Positions 40,342 through 47,347 of a DNA stretch of 47,347 bases are shown here, piece after piece. A model generated the notes under the pieces. It did not search any database, was not told the origin of the DNA, and saw only the letters and a list, made by a program, of their open reading frames with translations. Source of the stretch: Bacteroidota bacterium. Its GTDB lineage: Bacteria > Bacteroidota > Bacteroidia > JACPRZ01. The position numbers and the translations under genes are program-made. Every line of letters starts with the position of its first letter. Positions within the stretch are counted from its first letter, which is position 1. The stretch spans positions 39,789 through 87,135 of the forward strand of contig JACPRZ010000006.1 in NCBI GenBank assembly GCA_016193485.1. Reading direction: 5' to 3'.

Positions 40342-42762
40342 ATGAAACTTAATTCATATTTTACTTTTGTACTTTGTATTTTTCTGTTTCCCCCCCTTGC
40401 CCCGCACATAAATTTTATAAAGAGATTTATCCAATTGTTTTTGTTCCTTATTTTATGTGCGGGGCTTGGGGGGATTATGGGGCTGACGATTCTGTCAGCC
40501 CTGACTTTTACATCAGGGGGTTTCTGCCAGAGTTCTTTGCAATTCCTCTCCGCCACCATCGGTGCCGGCAGTTACGATATCCTTTATTACAACAATCATG
40601 TTTATACCGGAGCTGGAAATACTCTGATGATTTTCAATCTCAATCCTGACAACACTCCCAATCAGAATGTCTTTGAATACCGTTTCACTTCCATTATTGA
40701 TGACATGAAAATAAAGGGAACAAAACTTTTTGTTGCCGCCAATCATGCGGGACTCTCCATGTGGGATGCTTCGGATCCCGCTTCACCGGTTTTGCTTGAT
40801 GCATATATTCCGGATAGTTTGAACGAATCGGCATACAATATGGCTTTTTATGGTGATACGATTTTTCTTGCTTATAAAAAAAAGATGGCTCTCTTTTATG
40901 ATAACGGAACCTCACTCACTCTTCTTAACCGTTTTGCTTATCAGCCCGGTAACACTCTTATCAGGGGTTGCGCAATAAAAGATACCCTGCTCGCTTTTAC
41001 CGCATCCATGGGAGCAAATGCGGAAAAAGGCGTTTACATTTACAATGCCAAAACCCTTGCACAGGTTTCGATTTATCCCCAACCCTATTGTAATCCCGAA
41101 AATGTTGTCTTCGGAAAAAATAATAACCTCCTCCATGTTCTGGGCGGAACCGCTTCCTACAATAACCCTTTTGATGCAAGCGGATTATTTTACTCTCTGG
41201 ATATTGATACTCCCTCTTTACCGGTTGAAGTTTACAGAGATACTTTACCGGGTATTGCAGGTCTTGCCATTGCACAACCCATGAATGCAGATAATGTGAA
41301 CGACACGATTTTTATTGCAACGCAGTGCGCATTGGATACAAACTTCAATATCTTCCAGGATACCGGGGCGGGAATGATTTATGTGTATGATGCAACCGAC
41401 CCGCAGAATGTTTCTTTCCTGACCACAATCAACGCGGGACTCTGGTTCTTTGATATTGATGTTGAAGGAAACCGGATATATGTTGCTTCTGAATGGTACG
41501 GAATCAAAACCATTGATATAACCGACATACACAATGACCTTAACATGGGGAACACCCTTACGGGGGGGTGGAATGCCGGATGCGATAAATTCAATAACAC
41601 ACTTGCCGTTGCCAATGAGGGTTACGGGTTCAAGATTTTTGATATTACCGATATGCAGAATCCTGTTCTGCAAACCGTCAACCAGGCACCCGGCTTCTGC
41701 ATGAACCTGAAATATTCTAATGACGGTAATTATCTCTATGGATTTTATGTAACCTATGACGGTTTCCGCGTTTTTGATGCATCAACATATTCGCTTACCG
41801 GCTCCATGGCTGACAATGTGGGAGATAAAGACGTATGGGTTTATCAGGATAAAGTAATATCGCTGGCAATACCAACCATAGGAGATAAAAAGTTGTTTGT
41901 TACCGATGTTTCAAATCCGGCTTTGCCTTTTGTGGATACTTCAATAATAGTAAACAATATTAAAGACATCATGGTAAACAGCACCGGGAAAATTTTTGTG
42001 GCGAAAAAAGATACTTTATCTGTTCTTGATTTAAACAATAATCTTTCAACATTGGTGTCCATATACCCCCCCTCGACATTCTGGAACGATTTTGTTGCGA
42101 TGGCTGAATACAAGGATACCCTCTATGTTTATGTTACAGGCGCTTTCAATTCAGGGCTCTACAAATATTATTACAACGGCAGCAATCAGTTAACTCAAAT
42201 TGGTTCTCCCGTTTCAATTTCCGTTGCTTATCCCGATAAACTCCTGATGGCTGCCGATTCATTCGGGCTCTATGTAAGCGATATCAACCTTGGTTTATAC
42301 GCTTACGATAAAAATACACTGGCACAAACCGGCTACTACCGCCATGGGATGGAATTTGTGGTGAATTTCCTTTGGGGACCGCAGGAACTGCGGTGCAAAG
42401 ACAACTTGCTTTTTCTTTCGGAATATTTCGGGCAGGTAACCGTTTTATCAGGTGATTCAAATTTTCTTGTCAGCACAAAAGAGAATAGTGATACAAAGGG
42501 AAATTATTTTTATCTCTTTCCGAATCCTGCTGATAATAAAACAACCGTTCACTTTGATTTTGAACACCCACAGTATCTATCCATTTGTATTACTGATGTT
42601 CTGGGAAGAAAAATCATTCAAATTGCAGGTCGGCATGTCAATGAAGGAGAACAAGAAGTTGAAATCAATGCGGAAGACCTTACGGATGGGCTTTACTTTT
42701 TATCAATCAGGACGGAACAACTTAATAAAACGGAGAAGATAATTGTTCAAAAGGACTATTGA
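40342..42762 (+). CDS. Secreted LVIVD-type propeller protein with T9SS domain
   Basis: An 806-residue protein rich in LVIVD-like blades (MSMWDASDPASPVLLDAY; IYVYDATDPQNVSFLTTI; FKIFDITDMQNPVLQTV), finishing with a clear type A sorting domain (FYLFPNPADNKTTV; CITDVLGRKI; GLYFLSIRTEQLNKTEKI). The N-terminus is odd: a signal-like start MKLNSYFTFVLCIFLF is followed by a second hydrophobic stretch (FIKRFIQLFLFLILCAGLGG) encoded by an inverted-repeat element, before the normal mature-type sequence resumes near FCQSSLQFL. Export may still work with a longer signal, or the gene may be impaired. Function unknown. Confidence 0.72.
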   Translation: MKLNSYFTFVLCIFLFPPLAPHINFIKRFIQLFLFLILCAGLGGIMGLTILSALTFTSGGFCQSSLQFLSATIGAGSYDILYYNNHVYTGAGNTLMIFNLNPDNTPNQNVFEYRFTSIIDDMKIKGTKLFVAANHAGLSMWDASDPASPVLLDAYIPDSLNESAYNMAFYGDTIFLAYKKKMALFYDNGTSLTLLNRFAYQPGNTLIRGCAIKDTLLAFTASMGANAEKGVYIYNAKTLAQVSIYPQPYCNPENVVFGKNNNLLHVLGGTASYNNPFDASGLFYSLDIDTPSLPVEVYRDTLPGIAGLAIAQPMNADNVNDTIFIATQCALDTNFNIFQDTGAGMIYVYDATDPQNVSFLTTINAGLWFFDIDVEGNRIYVASEWYGIKTIDITDIHNDLNMGNTLTGGWNAGCDKFNNTLAVANEGYGFKIFDITDMQNPVLQTVNQAPGFCMNLKYSNDGNYLYGFYVTYDGFRVFDASTYSLTGSMADNVGDKDVWVYQDKVISLAIPTIGDKKLFVTDVSNPALPFVDTSIIVNNIKDIMVNSTGKIFVAKKDTLSVLDLNNNLSTLVSIYPPSTFWNDFVAMAEYKDTLYVYVTGAFNSGLYKYYYNGSNQLTQIGSPVSISVAYPDKLLMAADSFGLYVSDINLGLYAYDKNTLAQTGYYRHGMEFVVNFLWGPQELRCKDNLLFLSEYFGQVTVLSGDSNFLVSTKENSDTKGNYFYLFPNPADNKTTVHFDFEHPQYLSICITDVLGRKIIQIAGRHVNEGEQEVEINAEDLTDGLYFLSIRTEQLNKTEKIIVQKDY
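40391..40473. repeat. 83-bp inverted-repeat element inside a signal-peptide region
   Basis: Left arm 40391-40412 and right arm 40452-40473 pair at 20 of 22 positions (core GCCCCGCACATAAA). A second short hairpin (GGCTGAC/GTCAGCC, 40481-40500) follows at once. The insert keeps the reading frame of the propeller gene open. Confidence 0.75.
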
Positions 42763-42840
42763 TCCCCTGGGTTGGCCGATTTATTGTATCTCTGTAGGCA
42801 TTAATAAAAAGTGAAAAATGATTATTCCTGCACTTAAAAC

Positions 42841-43039
42841 GGGTGTATGTCAAAATGCACTTGTTTGTTTCGTCCCGATGGGACTCTGATGATATGACTT
42901 TTGATTTTTTCTACCAATATAAAGTCCCTGACGGGACAATTTCCCGTAGGGAAAAAATAGTGGTAGAAAAATGTTACCGAAGTTCAATTCTAAGTTCCGT
43001 AGGAACGAGATAATGTAATGTGCATTTTGACATACACCC
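42841..43039. mobile_element. 199-bp MITE-like element with target duplication
   Basis: Perfect 20-bp terminal inverted repeats, GGGTGTATGTCAAAATGCAC at 42841-42860 and its complement at 43020-43039. The element is flanked exactly by the 8-bp direct repeat CTTAAAAC (42833-42840 and 43040-43047). The interior holds small palindromes such as GTCCCGATGGGAC, GTCCCTGACGGGAC and GTTCCGTAGGAAC and no coding sequence. Size, ends and duplication indicate a non-autonomous element moved by a transposase elsewhere; 8-bp duplications fit several IS families and do not name one. It takes up most of the 333-bp gap between 42763 and 43095. Confidence 0.88.
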
Positions 43040-43065
43040 CTTAAAACTCATATAGAATAAATGCA

Positions 43066-43073
43066 TAAATTTG
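43066..43073 (+). promoter_or_regulatory. -7 box of the PIN toxin-antitoxin pair
   Basis: TAAATTTG fits TAnnTTTG, 22 bp before the antitoxin ATG. The position where a -33 TTG is expected is the right-hand target duplication (TTAAAAC), so the MITE may have changed this promoter. Confidence 0.5.
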
Positions 43074-43095
43074 CACTGAACCAAATTATGAGGAA

Positions 43096-43311
43096 ATGAA
43101 TACATTAAAACTGAATGTAAAAAACGGCAGCGATTACCTCCTGCTTCTGCAACTGGCAAACCGTTTGGGAATTGATGTTTCAGATATTGACCGACCTGCA
43201 TCACAAACTGTAACCATGGAAATGTATAAGGGGACGCTAACGCAACAAGAAGCCGAACAATTACAGGATTATCTTAAAAAATCAAGAGACGAATGGGAGA
43301 GGAATATTTAA
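43096..43311 (+). CDS. Antitoxin of the PIN-domain pair
   Basis: A 71-residue protein overlapping the PIN toxin gene by 19 bp. The N-terminal half (MNTLKLNVKNGSDYLLLLQLANRLG) could be a small dimer module; the C-terminal half is acidic and helical (QQEAEQLQDYLKKSRDEWERNI), typical of an antitoxin tail. Assigned by position and shape; no known DNA-binding motif stands out. An AGGAAATG start context is present. Confidence 0.75.
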   Translation: MNTLKLNVKNGSDYLLLLQLANRLGIDVSDIDRPASQTVTMEMYKGTLTQQEAEQLQDYLKKSRDEWERNI

Positions 43312-43676
43312 TTGATACCAATGCTGTGGTTGATTACCTTGGCAAGCGGCTTCCTCCCCGGGGTGAATCATTTTTGGATAAATTACCACCGGTTATTTCT
43401 GTCATAACCAGAATTGAACTGCTGGGGTGGTACAAGATTACCCCAAAACAAACAGGCAAGCTTATGTCCTTTGTCAGTAACGCCATCATCCATAATCTCA
43501 GTGAACCCATAATAATACAAACAATTCAATTGAGGCAAAAGCATAAAATAAAAACGCCTGACGCCATCATCGCTGCTACCGCGCTGATCAACAATCTCAC
43601 TCTAATAACCCGGAATACTAATGATTTTATCAACATAGAAGGACTTAAACTGTTCAATCCTTTTGATAAAAAATAA
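43293..43676 (+). CDS. PIN-domain toxin (VapC-like)
   Basis: A 127-residue PIN ribonuclease with the acidic metal-binding residues in order: Asp8 in YLIDTNAVVDYL, Glu42 in TRIELLGW, Asp90 in KTPDAIIAATA, and the terminal TRNTNDF. Such toxins cut tRNA or rRNA. Coupled to the antitoxin by a 19-bp overlap. It stands at the left edge of the AT-rich island. Confidence 0.9.
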   Translation: MGEEYLIDTNAVVDYLGKRLPPRGESFLDKLPPVISVITRIELLGWYKITPKQTGKLMSFVSNAIIHNLSEPIIIQTIQLRQKHKIKTPDAIIAATALINNLTLITRNTNDFINIEGLKLFNPFDKK

Positions 43677-43894
43677 CCGTAGTAACCGTAAAAAAATCTG
43701 CTCACTTTTTAACAATACATCCTGCACATATTATTGTTGTTGAATCCGCAATGCATTAAAAACAGTTTTTCACATCACAGAATGAAAAGCGTTTCTGAAA
43801 AGGTTATGGAGAAGTTTTTTACATTTGTTCGCATGATTCCTTCGGAGGGAGTAAATTCACAAACTGACGTTTGTATTAATTGAAAAAAATAAAC

Positions 43895-44443
43895 ATGAGA
43901 AATTTTGTTGAAGAACTTATAGCGGAATATTACCTGACTATTGGTTGTATTGTGACAACAAATTTTTGGACACCATTCAAATCTGTTCGCAAAAGGTCTC
44001 GAAAGGGATTTAATGAAATATATGAAGCGCAAAGTTGGACAGACATTGACGTACTTGCGAAAAATGAAAGCGAACTTTTTATTATTCAAATAAAATCATC
44101 AATCAGATGCAAGTTGGATGCGATAAAAATAAAAGAGTTTTTTAATCGAATTGACTCCTACCTTAAGAAGGGTATTGCACCTGACGGAATTTCTAATATA
44201 AAGTGGTGGCTAAAACATAGTAAATTAAGAAAAATTGTTGTACACGAAGACAAATATTCCCCTCGCTCCTATTTGAAAATACTATCCAATGAAGGTATTG
44301 AGGTAAAATACTTTGGCGATTATTTTTTTGACATTATTAAGTATATCAAAAAGAAAAAAGGAACAAAAGAAAACCATTCATTAATGAGATTTTTACATTT
44401 CTTAATAAAAAATAATTTGATTAAAAACATAAACGACATTTAA
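43895..44443 (+). CDS. Candidate PD-(D/E)XK nuclease
   Basis: A 182-residue basic protein with a plausible restriction-endonuclease-like core: Glu6/Glu7 on the first helix, Asp50 and Asp52 (SWTDIDVLAKN), then Gln65-x-Lys67 (LFIIQIKSS), giving E...D...QxK. The Q in place of E in the last motif is a known variant. The rest (WWLKHSKLRKIVVHEDKY) is unassigned, and the tail is Lys/Asn-rich. Reading starts at ATG 43895; a TTG at 43880 would add five residues. The gene is distinctly AT-rich compared with neighbours, a sign of transfer. It precedes a HEPN-motif gene by 63 bp in the same orientation. It is the upstream member of a possible defence pair; activity is unproven. Confidence 0.6.
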   Translation: MRNFVEELIAEYYLTIGCIVTTNFWTPFKSVRKRSRKGFNEIYEAQSWTDIDVLAKNESELFIIQIKSSIRCKLDAIKIKEFFNRIDSYLKKGIAPDGISNIKWWLKHSKLRKIVVHEDKYSPRSYLKILSNEGIEVKYFGDYFFDIIKYIKKKKGTKENHSLMRFLHFLIKNNLIKNINDI

Positions 44444-44506
44444 AAGCGATCGTTAGTTGCACCCGAAAGACGAACAACAAACGCTTTGTTATAGAGCATT
44501 TTATCT

Positions 44507-45166
44507 ATGGAAAAACAACAGTTAATAATTGAATTAGAAAAACTTATTAATAAAGCTGAATCGTTCATCAGAGGGAAGAAATATCATAGTTTTATTGACG
44601 GGGAAAAAAGCAGCGATATTCAATACTACTTTGGTGAAGTGTTAACATTTATTGACAAGATTACTGGGATAAACAAATATTTTTATAATGAAGCCAAAAA
44701 CTGTATCAATGCAAGTAGGAGACAAGGGGGAATTCATGTTATGAATATAAGCAACCTTATTGGGCATTTAAAGTACTTGAAGGATGCAATTGAAAACGAA
44801 TGGTTAATAAAATTTGAGGAACAAATAAGGGGAAACGATTTAATTGGCTTTTTAGATTATGCGAAGGGATATCTTGCTGATGGGAAAAAGATGGAGTCAT
44901 CAGTAATAAGTTCTGCGATTTTTGAGTATGCTTTAAGACAAATAGGTTCTAAAAATTCAATTGAACATAGGGATATAGAACAGATAATAAACGGTCTTAA
45001 AAGGAGTAACATTATAACCAAAGTTAAATCTAATCAGTATAAATATTTTTCATCTCTAAGAAACAATGCACTCCATGCCAAGTGGACAGAGTTTGAACTT
45101 AATGACATTAAAAGTTTAATAGATGAACTTACTGGACTTATAAATGATAATTTCACGCAAGAGTAA
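44507..45166 (+). CDS. HEPN-motif protein, unknown function
   Basis: A 219-residue mostly helical protein. The C-terminal half has the HEPN layout: a helix ending MESSVISSAIFEYALRQI, then Arg185-x4-His190 in SLRNNALHAKW, a good RNxxxH-type motif used by many HEPN ribonucleases, followed by the closing helix FELNDIKSLIDELTGLI. The N-terminal ~110 residues are helical and unassigned and may sense or bind a partner. It is AT-rich like the nuclease gene upstream. HEPN proteins commonly act in antiphage defence or toxin systems, but some are non-catalytic. Confidence 0.6.
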   Translation: MEKQQLIIELEKLINKAESFIRGKKYHSFIDGEKSSDIQYYFGEVLTFIDKITGINKYFYNEAKNCINASRRQGGIHVMNISNLIGHLKYLKDAIENEWLIKFEEQIRGNDLIGFLDYAKGYLADGKKMESSVISSAIFEYALRQIGSKNSIEHRDIEQIINGLKRSNIITKVKSNQYKYFSSLRNNALHAKWTEFELNDIKSLIDELTGLINDNFTQE

Positions 45167-45363
45167 AACGCATCACATCGCAAAAGCGTTTATTGCGTCC
45201 ACAGTTGAACACATTCATCCGTCAATAAAATAATCCATATTATAAAATGAATTACTTCACTGTACTCTGATTTCAGAATCTATAACATTCCGGTTTGCCA
45301 TTTCTCAGGCAGGAATTATCAATTACTAATCCTGACAAAAATCATCATTCCATTTCCTTCCTC

Positions 45364-45410
45364 TATTCGTAAATTCGTACCGATAATTATTGGTATTCGT
45401 TATTCGTAAC
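45364..45410. repeat. TTCGTA words before the B12-subunit gene
   Basis: TATTCGTAAATTCGTAC and GGTATTCGTTATTCGTAAC flank a short AT palindrome and end 2 bp before the ATG. Related words lie at 45781-45811 and 46223-46255. The rest of the 246-bp gap from 45167 shows nothing I recognise. Confidence 0.65.
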
Positions 45411-45412
45411 TT

Positions 45413-45796
45413 ATGAAGGTGCTCCTCGCCAAACCCGGCCTTGACGGTCATGATGTAGGTGTAAAAGTCCTCGCCCACGCGCTGAAAGAAGCAGGATTCG
45501 AAGTTGTATACACCGGACTGAGAAAATCCATTGAGGAAATTGTGGAAAGAGCCGTCCGTGAAAATGCCGGATTGATAGGACTATCGGTTCTTTCCGGTAC
45601 TCATAAGGTCTTATCCGACCGGATGAATGAGGTAATGAAGGAAAGAAATTGTAAAATTCCCTGGCTCATCGGTGGCAACATACCGGAAAATGATATTGCC
45701 GGACTTGAAAAAGCAGGAGCAAAAAAAGCATTTCCTACGGGTACGACTATTGAAACGGTTGTTGAGTACATTAAAACTTTACGAAATACGAATTAA
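45413..45796 (+). CDS. Stand-alone B12-binding subunit of an acyl-CoA mutase
   Basis: A 127-residue cobalamin-binding protein homologous to the C-terminal domain of methylmalonyl-CoA mutase. It has the base-off/His-on motif Asp11-x-His13-x-x-Gly16 (GLDGHDVGVK), SVLSGTH, and the closing GG loop (IGGNIPEND). As a separate chain it matches small subunits of archaeal-type methylmalonyl-CoA mutase and of 2-hydroxyisobutyryl- or isobutyryl-CoA mutases. The large subunit is not in the window. The epimerase-like gene at 3266-3688 favours methylmalonyl-CoA. ATG 45413 is the only sensible start, right after TTCGTA repeats. Confidence 0.88.
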   Translation: MKVLLAKPGLDGHDVGVKVLAHALKEAGFEVVYTGLRKSIEEIVERAVRENAGLIGLSVLSGTHKVLSDRMNEVMKERNCKIPWLIGGNIPENDIAGLEKAGAKKAFPTGTTIETVVEYIKTLRNTN

Positions 45797-45809
45797 TACG
45801 AAAATACGA

Positions 45810-46208
45810 ATGAAACAACCGGTAATACAAAGAAAGGACTTAATATATCCTGAGTTATGCTATCAGATTATAGGGATTTTATTTGAGGTGTACAACCAAC
45901 TTGGTTATGGTCACAGCGAAAAAGTATATCAGAAAGCGGTAGCAGTGGCATTAAAAAAAGCGGGATTAAAATTTGTTGAGCAGATTTTTTATCCTATTCT
46001 TTTCAACGGTACAAAAATCAGTGGCGGGCGTTTTGACTTTCTCATTGAAGACAAAATTGTCCTGGAAATAAAAAAAGGAGATCGTTTTGCCAAGGGTCAT
46101 ATTGACCAACTTTATGGATATTTAGTCAACAGTAAGTTGAAATTGGGTATTCTTGCTTATTTTGCTCCAAGGAATTTACACTATAAAAGAATCGTTAATA
46201 TAAAATAA
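45810..46208 (+). CDS. GxxExxY protein (PD-(D/E)XK-like)
   Basis: A 132-residue protein of the GxxExxY family, with the name-giving motif GHSEKVY in YNQLGYGHSEKVYQKAV and the nuclease-like core GRFDFLIEDKIVLEIKKG (D...ExK). Relatives are common in Bacteroidota, often scattered between unrelated genes; no role is established. Here it lies between the B12 mutase subunit and a thiolase and is bordered on both sides by TACGAA/TTCGTA words, which fits insertion as a small unit. The open frame extends upstream, but ATG 45810 begins the conserved domain. Confidence 0.85.
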   Translation: MKQPVIQRKDLIYPELCYQIIGILFEVYNQLGYGHSEKVYQKAVAVALKKAGLKFVEQIFYPILFNGTKISGGRFDFLIEDKIVLEIKKGDRFAKGHIDQLYGYLVNSKLKLGILAYFAPRNLHYKRIVNIK

Positions 46209-46274
46209 AACCGATAATTTCCTATTCGTACATTCGTACAATTCGTAATTCGTAAAACACATAACGAATCAGCG

Positions 46275-47347
46275 ATGAAAAAATTCCAAGTTATATTTCC
46301 CAACGCCCGTATTCCCTACGGAACGTGGGGCAGCAGTTACTTTCCGGCATGGCAGATGTCTCCGCTGGCGGAAGTGAATATCGGTCAGTTTGCCGGTGAA
46401 GCGATGAACCGCATACTCGGAAAGAGAAAAATTCCGGCAAGCCATCTTGATTATCTCATCATCGGCTCCACAATTCCCTGGCACTGGAAATTCTGGAATG
46501 CAACTATTGTGGCAAGTTGCCTCGGCAGGCGCGTTCCCGGATTCCAGATGGAACAGGCATGCGCCACCGGTCTGCAGGCGGTCATTCTCGCAGGCGCACA
46601 GGTGGATTGTGGTGCAAGTGAAACGGTTGGCGTTCTGACTTTTGATCGTACAAGCGACTCACCAGTAGGTGTTTTCCCTGAGCGCAGGACATATCAGCGC
46701 ACACAGGCCATAAGCGATGTATGGGATAATTTCGGGTTTGATCCTGCTACCGGTAAATCAATGCTCGCATCTGCCGGGATGACTGCGAGGAAATATAAAA
46801 TTAACCGCAGCGAAGTTGATGAACTCACATACCATCGCTATAACCAGTATTTCAGCGCAAAAGAATCAGGTTTTTTAGACCGCGTCCTTATCCCGCTTGA
46901 AATTCTGAATGTACAGGGTAAACCGGTCGGGAGGATTGACGAAGATACCGGAGTAAGGAAAATTTCTCTGAAAAGTTTAAAGGCGATGCGTGAACTGGAT
47001 ACCTGCGTGACCGGAGGAACCCAAACGCACGCATCAGACGGAATGGCGACTCTCCTCGTAACAACAAAAGCAAAAGCGAAAGAACTGAGCAAAAAACCTG
47101 AAATTGAAATATCCTTTGTTGCAAAAACCGAAGTGAGGACACAGCCCTCACTCATGCCCGAATCGCCTGCTCTTGCAGTGCAAAAACTGTTGAAACAAAC
47201 CGGGCTGACCATGAAAGATATATCCGTTGTAAAAAACCATAACCCTTTTGCCGTCAATGACGCCATCTTTTCAAAATTGCTGAACTATGACTGGCATAAG
47301 ATGAATAATACCGGTTGTCCGTTGGTATGGGGGCATCCGCAGGGACC
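46275..47347 (+). CDS. Thiolase-family acyl-CoA acetyltransferase (3' end cut by window)
   Basis: The first ~357 residues of a thiolase; the frame is open to the window edge. The nucleophile is Cys96 in MEQACATGLQA; later come the NHNPFAVND segment (corresponding to the HEAFA-type motif) and TGCPLVWGHPQG (the GHP motif with its His). The final Cys motif lies outside. The family cleaves 3-ketoacyl-CoA with CoA or condenses acyl-CoAs. Next to the mutase subunit it points to CoA-linked degradation. The ATG at 46275 opens a normal thiolase N-terminus. Confidence 0.88.
   Translation, partial: MKKFQVIFPNARIPYGTWGSSYFPAWQMSPLAEVNIGQFAGEAMNRILGKRKIPASHLDYLIIGSTIPWHWKFWNATIVASCLGRRVPGFQMEQACATGLQAVILAGAQVDCGASETVGVLTFDRTSDSPVGVFPERRTYQRTQAISDVWDNFGFDPATGKSMLASAGMTARKYKINRSEVDELTYHRYNQYFSAKESGFLDRVLIPLEILNVQGKPVGRIDEDTGVRKISLKSLKAMRELDTCVTGGTQTHASDGMATLLVTTKAKAKELSKKPEIEISFVAKTEVRTQPSLMPESPALAVQKLLKQTGLTMKDISVVKNHNPFAVNDAIFSKLLNYDWHKMNNTGCPLVWGHPQG

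Noticed and set aside
43775..44089. A 104-residue minus-strand frame across the nuclease gene.
   Set aside because: It is antisense to a better-supported gene, has no recognisable domain, and shows only the low-complexity pattern expected of an AT-rich shadow frame.
44444..45240. Sequences after the nuclease and HEPN genes (AACAAACGCTTTGTTATAG; GCAAAAGCGTTTATTGCG) that look like integron attC sites.
   Set aside because: I could not find the paired RYYYAAC and GTTRRRY ends in the right order, and no integrase is in the window.

Overview
The window comes from a Bacteroidota genome. The evidence is a long gliding/T9SS adhesin with a type B C-terminal domain, a PorP/SprF protein, several secreted proteins ending in type A T9SS sorting domains, promoter-like TAnnTTTG boxes, few Shine-Dalgarno sites, and hairpin repeats of the TCCCGATAGCTATCGGGA type. 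I recognise no phage and no complete insertion sequence. One short MITE-like element is well defined.

Region 1 (1-12.7 kb) looks like anaerobic, CoA-linked catabolism, probably of a ring compound. It holds the end of a BcrA/BadF-type activase subunit, a ferredoxin, a large FeS/FAD oxidoreductase that could reduce that ferredoxin from NAD(P)H, a methylmalonyl-CoA epimerase-like protein, and an old-yellow-enzyme-type FMN/FeS/FAD reductase with its own ferredoxin. A xanthine-dehydrogenase-family molybdoenzyme follows, with a separate FAD subunit, a fused 2Fe-2S/Moco subunit, an XdhC chaperone and a MocA-like nucleotidyltransferase frameshifted at an A9 run. A short-chain dehydrogenase lies in the same region. 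The far end (45.4-47.3 kb) returns to CoA chemistry with a stand-alone B12-binding mutase subunit and a thiolase cut by the window edge. The substrate cannot be read from the sequence.

Region 2 (12.8-23.7 kb) is cell surface: a porin-like protein, a 48-residue lipoprotein, a 2184-residue adhesin whose SprB-repeat block is nested inside a PKD domain, PorP/SprF, a DASS-type anion transporter overlapping PorP tail to tail, and a retropepsin-like protein.

Region 3 (23.7-28.0 kb) is a compact minus-strand operon for sulfide or persulfide handling: ArsR-type repressor, sulfide:quinone-reductase-like flavoprotein, monohaem cytochrome, methyltransferase, DsrE-like protein and a rhodanese-thioredoxin lipoprotein. 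A perfect palindrome overlaps the repressor's own promoter. An acyl-CoA dehydrogenase and an outer-membrane-type protein follow, then tRNA-Gln(CUG) directly downstream of glutaminyl-tRNA synthetase on the same strand, and a YoeB-like toxin-antitoxin pair.

Region 4 (32.7-42.8 kb) is a plus-strand run of six secreted proteins, mostly beta-propeller-like plus one glycosidase and one esterase-like enzyme, most with clear type A sorting domains. Region 5 (42.8-45.2 kb) is an AT-rich island with a MITE (20-bp perfect ends, 8-bp target duplication), a PIN toxin-antitoxin pair, and a candidate PD-(D/E)XK nuclease followed by a HEPN-motif protein. This is the best candidate for an undescribed defence or conflict module.

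Throughout, intergenic DNA is packed with TACGAA/TTCGTA elements and hairpins, some of which have entered coding sequence, and there are 18 G or C runs of at least 8 bases, almost all of them inside genes.
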